This document shows, piece after piece, positions 43,959 to 48,893 of a stretch of DNA of 48,893 nucleotides. The notes below the pieces were generated by a model. The model worked only from the letters and a program-made list of their open reading frames with translations. It was not told the DNA's origin and ran no database searches. Position 1 is the first letter of the stretch. Each line of letters begins with the position of its first letter. Made by a program: the position numbers and the translations under genes. This DNA is from Paracoccus shanxieyensis (GTDB lineage Bacteria; Pseudomonadota; Alphaproteobacteria; Rhodobacterales; Rhodobacteraceae), in the NCBI RefSeq assembly GCF_009711265.1, contig NZ_WMII01000023.1:1-48893 (forward strand), written 5' to 3'.

Positions 43959-44010
43959 ACTTGCCCATTCTTGTTTTTTAGAGCGCGCGCCTCTGGCGCG
44001 ATGGGGTTTT

Positions 44011-44030
44011 GAAGGGGGCGGGCCCCCTTC
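44011..44030 (+). terminator. Integrase terminator
   Basis: GAAGGGGGC-GG-GCCCCCTTC, perfect 9-bp stem 53 bases past the integrase stop, followed by TATTATATTC. An intrinsic terminator is likely despite the tight loop. Confidence 0.6.
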
Positions 44031-44040
44031 TATTATATTC

Positions 44041-44081
44041 AAGATCTCTCTAAGACTCTTGAAAAGTCTTAGAGAGATCTT
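44041..44081. repeat. Perfect 17-bp inverted repeat beside the iterons
   Basis: Arms AAGATCTCTCTAAGACT (44041-44057) and its exact complement (44065-44081) with a 7-base loop. It is AT-rich and lies 73 bases from the iterons. IncQ origins contain long hairpins (ssi) where primase starts lagging strands, so an origin role is possible; it could also be a second terminator. Confidence 0.65.
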
Positions 44082-44153
44082 GATCGAAAAACCTTAGAAA
44101 GGCGTTTTCATAAAACTATTCAGTATCTTGAAGCGTATATCTGTCAGGAAAAC

Positions 44154-44242
44154 TGACACCAATAGTCCGCACTTATGACATCAATAGTCCGCACCTTTGA
44201 CACCAATAATCCGCACCCGCTGACACCAATAGAACGCACCCT
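44154..44242. repeat. Four 22-bp iterons, probable oriV
   Basis: Units begin TGACACCAATAGTCCGCAC at 44154, 44176, 44198 and 44221. The last unit has GAACGC for GTCCGC, the third has AATCC for AGTCC. Spacing is 22, 22 and 23 bases, two helical turns. They lie directly past the repC stop. RepC of IncQ-type replicons binds such repeats to open the origin. An AT-rich stretch lies on the left (44040-44150). Confidence 0.85.
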
Positions 44243-44243
44243 A

Positions 44244-45179
44244 TCAAACATTATACTCTATCAGCCTTGGGCGGACAAAGCGCCATTGGTCAGGCTTGAT
44301 TTCAGTAATATTCCACCCGGTCGCTGAACGGAGTTCATCCACAACTTTCCGCACCTTCGTGATACGGCTTCGGGCGGCGCGCGTTGTTTCCGCTGCGTCC
44401 GGCCATACATATCCTGCCAACGTTTCCGCAGAAACCTTGCATGATTTTCCGGGATCTATAAAGGCAGAGATCCGCTGATGAATCAAGCGTGCGGGATCCG
44501 TTTCAAGGGCACGCGCTTCCATCATGTCGATACGGGCATGAGCGCCGCCGCCTATAATAGCCTGTGCAAGGCGCGGATTGAATGCCACCCGCAGCCCTCC
44601 AGTATCATCATCACTTAAATATGCGGACAGCAGGCGGGAACCAATGCGCTTCCCGCCCGATTCAACAAAAATGGTCACTGCAAAAAGTCGTTCAATGCTT
44701 TTGCGAATAAGGCGTATGGCATTCCCCCCTTCATCTATGCCGATTTCACGCGCCAAGCGCCGCAGACTATCCTGAACCTCAACCGAACGTGGCTTCACTA
44801 TGGCGTTACGGATTTCTTCATCGGCGGGTTCATAAAGCCGGGTCAGGAGGGTTTGACCGATCTCACTCGCCTTTTGTGAATCTTCCAAAATCCACCCATC
44901 CGGCCCCGCCAGCGCGACGAGGCCCTGAAAAACGCGCATGTCAAGCACGCCGAGAGGTTCGAAGCCGCAGAACTCCAGCTTTTCCCCATGCCCGTAGTCA
45001 TAGGTTATATGCAGTTTCAGCCGCTTACGATCCCCCGGCCCGAGAGATCGGAACAGGCCCGGAACCAGCGCGTGCGCGCGATCCATACGAGCGTGTGAGA
45101 GGTCAACGGTCCGTGCCCCGCCAGTCCGGCGACGACGGATGTGGGACGACTTTGGCGGTGATGTTTTTCCTGATGCCAT
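44244..45179 (-). CDS. repC: IncQ-type RepC replication initiator
   Basis: 311 residues from the ATG at 45179, chosen because GGAGA is six bases upstream; another ATG lies at 45185. LSHARMDRAHALVPGLFRSL, KRLKLHITYDYGHGEKLEFC, ALAGPDGWI, RLAREIGIDEGGNAI, LRVAFNPRLAQAIIGGGAHA, ARLIHQRISAFIDPGK and LAGYVWPDAAETT follow RSF1010 RepC in order. RepC binds iterons and recruits the RepA helicase. The N-terminus overlaps the end of repA by 77 bases, as in IncQ plasmids, so expression is coupled. Compared with RSF1010 the N-terminus has about 25 extra residues rich in Arg. Confidence 0.92.
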   Translation of the reverse strand: MASGKTSPPKSSHIRRRRTGGARTVDLSHARMDRAHALVPGLFRSLGPGDRKRLKLHITYDYGHGEKLEFCGFEPLGVLDMRVFQGLVALAGPDGWILEDSQKASEIGQTLLTRLYEPADEEIRNAIVKPRSVEVQDSLRRLAREIGIDEGGNAIRLIRKSIERLFAVTIFVESGGKRIGSRLLSAYLSDDDTGGLRVAFNPRLAQAIIGGGAHARIDMMEARALETDPARLIHQRISAFIDPGKSCKVSAETLAGYVWPDAAETTRAARSRITKVRKVVDELRSATGWNITEIKPDQWRFVRPRLIEYNV

Positions 45180-46014
45180 CAGCATTCTCCAGTGTAAGAG
45201 CGGGTTTCAGGACGCCACCGGCGCCCCGTTCAAGCCATTTGTCGGGGATGGGCGGGCCGAAATTCGCCTTGGCCTGGACGAGCCGCACGAAGCGTTTGCG
45301 GTCATCGACCTTGTGGCGTTCCGCCTCCGTCTCCGTCATGCCAAGCAGGTTCCATTGCCCGCCCCGGATGTTGTCCACCAGCACCGACGAGCCGCGCGCG
45401 GCCTGCTGTTCGCCGCCCGCGCCGTTCAGCGCAGCGCCCTTCGCGGTGTGATGCAGGAACAGGATGCTTGCGCCGGTGCGCTCACATATCCCCTCCATGA
45501 CGCCGAGAAGCTGGGCCATCGGCCCGGATGCGTTCTCGTCCTCGATGTGAAAGCGGCGCAGCGTGTCCACGATTGCCAACCGTGCCGAGTCACAGACGCG
45601 CTCCAGCGCGTCCGCCCATGCCGCCTCCCCGATGTTGACCTGATGCCCCATCAGCGGCAGCACCGTCAGGTTGTTCGAGACGGTGCGGCGGGCGTCCGGG
45701 GCCAGGTGCCCCGCCAAGGCGTGGAAGCGGTGCGCAAGGGCGGAACGTGGATCCTCTGCGGGCAGATACACGACCCGCCCGTGCGCGGGGATGCCGATTT
45801 CCGCGAGATCCGGCCCGCCCGCGACCCCGACCGCGATTTCCAAGGCCAGCCATGACTTGCCCGCGCCGCCTTGTGCGACGAGACTGCCGACCGTGCCGGC
45901 GATCATTCCGGGCAACACAATGTCGATGGGGGGCGGTGCGGCGTCGAACGCTGCGGCTATGTCAAGCGGTGCGATGCCCGCCAACGGATCCGGGATTTTG
46001 TCTTGTTTCGTCAT
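45103..46014 (-). CDS. repA: IncQ-type RepA hexameric helicase
   Basis: 303 residues, ATG at 46014 with GAGGTG upstream. Walker A AQGGAGKS (47-54), Walker B LAIVDTLRRFHIEDENASGP, and the DnaB-like motif ILFLHHTAKGAALNGAGGEQ with QQAARGSSVLVDNIRGGQWN match RSF1010 RepA, a ring helicase moving 5' to 3' on single strands. The N-terminus (FDAAPPPIDIVLPGMIAGTV) is also conserved. About 25 residues longer than RSF1010 RepA, mostly at the ends. First main gene of the rep operon; a possible leader gene ends inside its ATG. Confidence 0.93.
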   Translation of the reverse strand: MTKQDKIPDPLAGIAPLDIAAAFDAAPPPIDIVLPGMIAGTVGSLVAQGGAGKSWLALEIAVGVAGGPDLAEIGIPAHGRVVYLPAEDPRSALAHRFHALAGHLAPDARRTVSNNLTVLPLMGHQVNIGEAAWADALERVCDSARLAIVDTLRRFHIEDENASGPMAQLLGVMEGICERTGASILFLHHTAKGAALNGAGGEQQAARGSSVLVDNIRGGQWNLLGMTETEAERHKVDDRKRFVRLVQAKANFGPPIPDKWLERGAGGVLKPALTLENADGIRKNITAKVVPHPSSPDWRGTDR

Positions 46015-46130
46015 GTTTGGGCACCTCGCTGCTCCAGTCCCGCCTTCACCGACAAGTCCAGCGCCGTGCGGGAATGGGCCGACGCGGGAGGTTCAAAGTT
46101 GCTATATGAGCGGCGCCGATTTCTCGCCAC
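46011..46130 (-). CDS. Possible small leader gene overlapping the repA start
   Basis: 39 codons from a GTG at 46130 (TTG at 46136 is an alternative): RNRRRSYSNFEPPASAHSRT, then ALDLSVKAGLEQRGAQT. Its TGA overlaps the repA ATG as ATGA. In RSF1010 the small repressor gene repF precedes repA in the same place; this product does not resemble RepF but is basic at its N-terminus. The in-frame stop upstream (TAA) limits it. Coding status is uncertain; the overlap with repA is the main support. Confidence 0.35.
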   Translation of the reverse strand: MARNRRRSYSNFEPPASAHSRTALDLSVKAGLEQRGAQT

Positions 46131-46186
46131 TCGCAAGCCGCCAAGTATCAGTTATTGCGAGAAAAATAATCGCTCAGGGTGAATAA

Positions 46187-46211
46187 AAAGGGGCCGACGA
46201 GCGGCCCCTTT
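46187..46211 (-). terminator. Intrinsic terminator of the pilin gene
   Basis: On the minus strand AAAGGGGCCG-CTCGT-CGGCCCCTTT is a perfect 10-bp stem followed by TTATTC (the stem end plus tail gives TTTTTATT). It begins 22 bases past the pilin stop and separates pilin from the rep operon. Confidence 0.9.
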
Positions 46212-46232
46212 CGGATAATCACCGGGAGGCGA

Positions 46233-46778
46233 TTAACGTTCATAGATGACGGCAAAAGTGTTCGTGCCCGTTGTCGCATCGCAAGCCTTTGCCGGAGTAG
46301 AGGCCAGTTTGTATTCAGCACCCATCGGTCCGGTGATGACCTCGCTGGCCGCACCGGAAGACAGGAAGGTGCAAAGTGCGCGACCTCCGCGTGTGGGGGA
46401 CAATGTTACGGTTGCTTGGAACTTGCCCTCATCGGCACCGGCGGCGGTGGGCGCAAAAGCAACCGTGCCCTGATAAGGCAGAGTGATGGTTTCGTTCCCG
46501 CTGATGGCGTCGGTCGGCACCGCTCCGGCCTGAATAAGCATTTCATTGTTAAGGCCGGTAAAGTTCACGGAGTTGCGAAACAGAGTCCGGGCCTCTTGGG
46601 CTGCCGTGGACACGGTGCGCGCCGCCGTGGTCTTGTTGCTGTTCAGCGTCACGACCTGATACATCGCCAGAACTGAAATCAGCACGACGATGGCGAAAGC
46701 CGCATAAAGCAGCGCCTGCGTCATGTCCGCGCCGCGCTTGCGCGCGTTCATCCTATTTTTAATGGCTTCGATTTTCAT
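46233..46778 (-). CDS. Orphan type IV pilin-like protein
   Basis: 181 residues, ATG at 46778 with GGGAGAAG upstream. A basic leader (MKIEAIKNRMNARKRG) ends in Gly16, the likely prepilin peptidase site, followed by ADMTQALLYAAFAIVVLISV and LAMYQVV: one long hydrophobic helix that would form the pilus core. Mature position 5 is Gln, not the usual Glu. The C-terminal half is soluble with two Cys (ALCTFLSSG and AKACDATT), like the disulfide loop of type IVb and PilS-type pilins. No other pilus gene is in the window, so assembly would need host or helper machinery. Own terminator; stands between rep and mob genes. Confidence 0.65.
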   Translation of the reverse strand: MKIEAIKNRMNARKRGADMTQALLYAAFAIVVLISVLAMYQVVTLNSNKTTAARTVSTAAQEARTLFRNSVNFTGLNNEMLIQAGAVPTDAISGNETITLPYQGTVAFAPTAAGADEGKFQATVTLSPTRGGRALCTFLSSGAASEVITGPMGAEYKLASTPAKACDATTGTNTFAVIYER

Positions 46779-47017
46779 AGATTTCTTCTCCCGTTGGTTA
46801 AATCCGTCCGGGCGTCCTATGATCTTAAAATCCGCAAATCGACTTAAGAAACTCCATCAAGATAAAGAAAATGTTGATGGGAGATTATTCCTTGAAATAA
46901 GGAATAGCGCGTCATATTCGGAATTCGTCGGGGGCCGGACAGGCTTCGATATTTCCCAGCACCCCGACGCCTCAAATAATATTGGTGGAAAGGCTGACCC
47001 GCTCACCACGAAGCGCC

Positions 47018-48394
47018 TCACATCGAGAAGTCCGACCCGGAACCGTCGCGCGGCTTTTTGGGTGGCGTGATCAGGCGTTCCGCTTCTGCGACCACATCAG
47101 CAGCATCCGCCTTTTCCGTGGCGGTCAGGTGCCGACCTACGCGTGAAAGCGTCAGTTTCAGAAGGCCCAAGGTCTTTTTCATCACAGAACGCAGGTTGAA
47201 TGCCTCACGCCTTGCGACCTCCGCCTCCGCCAGTGCGCGGGTGGCGGCGTCCCGGTCAGCCTGTGCTGCGGCCTCTAACCGCTTTTTGGCGGTCATGGCG
47301 TCAGCGGTGGCGATGACAGCCGGTTTCAGGTCTGGGAAGCCCTGCCGCAGTCCCTCCGGGTTGTGAGCCTCGACGTTCCCAGACTCGCCCCGGCCAATCG
47401 TTTCATCCCTGATTTCATCAGCCAGCACCTGAATCGCGGATGTGATCCGGGCGGCCTTTATCCGGGACGCCTCCTCCTCGGTCTTGGCCGCATCCCGTTC
47501 ACGCCGGGCCTGTTCGGCCTCATCCAGCGCTATCCGGGTCAGGCGTTCGGCCTCGGCCTGTGCGGCCTCCTCGACCGCGACACGCTCGGCCAACCTGGCA
47601 CGGTATGTTTCCAGACGTTTGGTCTCCTTGTCCGTCAACTCGGCCTTGTTCTCGAGTTTCTGGACTCTGGCCCTCATCTCGTCAGCACGGGCTGACGCTT
47701 CAGCGAGGTCAGCACGCTTCGCGGCTATCTCGCGCGGGAGGTCCGTGTGAAGTTCACGCACCGTCCGATGAAGCGTGTCCTTGAAATCAGCCCCGGCGGC
47801 GATCCGGTCCCCGTATCTGTGGCCGCGTTCGATGCCAGCGCAGTGACGCGCCATGACTTCCGCCGTCAGGTCCTGAAGGCCAGACATGACAGCGGGGCGC
47901 GTGGCCTGCGAAAGCGGCACCCCGTCCCGATTATAAGCGGCAAGCTGAAAATGGGCATGAATCGTCGTTTCGTCCATGTGGACGACAAGGCCGTGAAGCG
48001 TGGTGTTCAGCCGTTCCGCCACGGATTCGGCCAGATCCAGAAAGGCGGCGTCCTGCGCTTCCGGCGTCAACGCCTCGAATAAATCCGCCGCTTCCGTCCC
48101 GAACGTGATAATGCCGCAGGCCGCCACAGCGGCGTCCTTTTTCATTTTTCGCCGCGTTTCCCGCAGGGACCGGCGACCTTCACAAATCGTCCGCATCGCG
48201 CCGGGCGGATCCGGCTCCATTATAATCCGATTGAGACTTTTCCGGATTTCGTCTATATAATCGGGTTGTCTGCCAATACGCAGATCGTGTTTGCGCTGCC
48301 CGGCCAAAGACCTGACATTCTTCAGTTCAAGCCGCGTGGACGCGGCTTTTGGGTTCCCCTCCGGGGACTTATGATTCCGAGGTGGCTTCGCCAT
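47018..48394 (-). CDS. MobV-family plasmid relaxase (Mob/Pre type)
   Basis: 458 residues, ATG at 48394 with only a weak ribosome site. The N-terminal 165 residues hold the relaxase domain: HDLRIGRQPDYIDEIRKSLN (motif I region) and the metal motif HMDETTIHAHFQLAAY with His139, His146 and His148. MobV enzymes nick oriT and lead the strand into a helper conjugation channel. Residues 215-310 are a long charged coiled coil (KLENKAELTDKETKRLETYR). A second helical stretch of about 60 residues follows near 375-435. There is no primase domain, unlike the MobA-RepB fusion of IncQ plasmids. oriT should lie just upstream. Confidence 0.82.
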   Translation of the reverse strand: MAKPPRNHKSPEGNPKAASTRLELKNVRSLAGQRKHDLRIGRQPDYIDEIRKSLNRIIMEPDPPGAMRTICEGRRSLRETRRKMKKDAAVAACGIITFGTEAADLFEALTPEAQDAAFLDLAESVAERLNTTLHGLVVHMDETTIHAHFQLAAYNRDGVPLSQATRPAVMSGLQDLTAEVMARHCAGIERGHRYGDRIAAGADFKDTLHRTVRELHTDLPREIAAKRADLAEASARADEMRARVQKLENKAELTDKETKRLETYRARLAERVAVEEAAQAEAERLTRIALDEAEQARRERDAAKTEEEASRIKAARITSAIQVLADEIRDETIGRGESGNVEAHNPEGLRQGFPDLKPAVIATADAMTAKKRLEAAAQADRDAATRALAEAEVARREAFNLRSVMKKTLGLLKLTLSRVGRHLTATEKADAADVVAEAERLITPPKKPRDGSGSDFSM

Positions 48395-48408
48395 ATCATA
48401 ACCTACTA

Positions 48409-48443
48409 TCCATAACTCACGCCCAAGAGGCGCTCCTTATGGA
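48409..48443. other. Candidate oriT inverted repeat upstream of the relaxase gene
   Basis: TCCATAA (48409-48415) and TTATGGA (48437-48443) enclose a shorter CGCC-CAAGA-GGCG pair. It lies 15 bases upstream of the relaxase ATG. MobV systems have oriT with an inverted repeat immediately before the mob gene. The nick site cannot be assigned. Confidence 0.45.
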
Positions 48444-48480
48444 TTTCCGGCAAAGGGGAGAAAAAACCTAACGGCTTTTT

Positions 48481-48544
48481 ATCCCCTTTTGAAACCCCAC
48501 GCCTTCCGCTGGACCAAGGAGATTTCATCCCCTTTGGAAACCCC
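48481..48544. repeat. Direct repeats upstream of the relaxase gene
   Basis: ATCCCCTTTTGAAACCCC (48481-48498) and ATCCCCTTTGGAAACCCC (48527-48544) differ at one base. Related shorter words GATTTCATC/GACTTCATCGAG recur at 48521, 48597 and 48664. The 400-base region from 48444 holds no convincing gene. Confidence 0.6.
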
Positions 48545-48707
48545 GACCAAAAACGCGCGCCGCTGTTTCTGGACTTCCCGGCCCTTCCGGGGGACGACTT
48601 CATCGAGACCCCGCCGGGGGCGTCCTGCCGGACCGGCTGCCTTCCGCAGGACCCGCTGGGGCGATTTCATCGAGAGGCTTCCGCCGGACGCTTGCCAGCG
48701 TGGCCGG

Positions 48708-48759
48708 GTTGTGACGCGTCACAACCTCAAAGCGCCCTGCGCCGGGTTTTCCGGCGCAG
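48708..48759. promoter_or_regulatory. 18-bp perfect palindrome followed by a hairpin
   Basis: GTTGTGACGCGTCACAAC (48708-48725) reads the same on both strands, as for a dimeric repressor site. Twelve bases on, CTGCGCCGG-GTTTT-CCGGCGCAG (48737-48759) is a perfect 9-bp stem with a T-rich loop that may terminate the gene entering from the right on the minus strand. Confidence 0.6.
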
Positions 48760-48824
48760 AGGCGGATGATAGTGCCCCGCGGCGTGGTGTAGGAGCGCCG
48801 ACCCTCGGAGAGGTCAGGGCTTGT

Positions 48825-48893
48825 TCAGGTGGCCACGGCGGGCAGCCTGACGGTTGGATTGTCGGTCACACGGGCGAGCGTTTCAAGGCTCAT
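48825..48893 (-). CDS. 3' end of a gene entering from beyond the window, unknown
   Basis: The minus-strand frame open at the edge reads MSLETLARVTDNPTVRLPAV, then AT and a TGA at 48825. The ATG at the very edge need not be the start. No family can be named from 22 codons. The GC hairpin at 48737-48759 lies downstream of it. Confidence 0.3.
   Translation of the reverse strand: MSLETLARVTDNPTVRLPAVAT

Noticed and set aside
44154..44242. Short CRISPR array
   Set aside because: The 22-bp units follow each other with almost no spacer, next to repC; they are iterons.
48406..48670. Two overlapping 63-65 codon minus-strand frames upstream of the relaxase
   Set aside because: Repetitive Lys/Arg/Gly/Pro composition produced by the DNA direct repeats; no ribosome site or family.

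Overview
The window looks like accessory DNA, probably a plasmid or an integrated mobilisable element, of a high-GC alphaproteobacterium of the Rhodobacteraceae type (Paracoccus-like). The gene families, GC-rich third positions and the mixture of IS3, IS5, IS21, IS110 and IS256 debris suggest this; no species marker (rRNA, tRNA, core gene) is present. Positions and motifs are read from the sequence; family names rest on remembered family motifs, not on a search.

Region 1 (1-5.3 kb) is an insertion-sequence graveyard: IS3 over IS5 over a scrap of the conjugation gene trbE, then an intact-looking vapBC-type toxin-antitoxin pair, an Xre-like fragment, an IS110 scrap, a GSU2403-type nucleotidyltransferase, and a branched-chain-type ABC ATPase pair whose first gene was beheaded by an IS3 element and carries an in-frame stop.

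Region 2 (5.4-26.2 kb) is the metabolic core. Creatinase (8898-10130) turns creatine into sarcosine and urea. N-methylhydantoinase HyuA/HyuB (14460-18318) and N-carbamoylsarcosine amidase (18405-19127) turn N-methylhydantoin into sarcosine. Transporters surround them: an MHS/MFS carrier, an NCS1 permease, an SBF-like carrier, a lone PotD-like binding protein and a complete PotABCD-like ABC system followed by an M19 dipeptidase-like protein. One GntR and several LysR regulators are interleaved. Everything points to use of methylated guanidino/hydantoin compounds through sarcosine. Creatinine deiminase and sarcosine oxidase are not in the window.

Region 3 (26.2-34 kb) is a damaged glycine-betaine-type ABC operon (proX-proW-proV-aldehyde dehydrogenase). 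proX carries a frameshift and is split by an IS5-family element with clear terminal repeats and a target duplication; the dehydrogenase is cut at its catalytic cysteine and fused in frame to an IS256 transposase.

Region 4 (34-42 kb) holds a 1436-residue secreted protein with a peptidoglycan-binding domain and a small secreted partner, both uncharacterised, then IS256/IS21 scraps and a hipBA toxin-antitoxin pair.

Region 5 (42-48.9 kb) is a replication and transfer module: tyrosine recombinase, hairpins, four 22-bp iterons, IncQ-like repC and repA, a possible small leader gene overlapping repA, an orphan type IV pilin-like gene with its own terminator, a MobV-type relaxase and an upstream repeat-rich region that may hold oriT. 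No IncQ RepB-type primase is visible.
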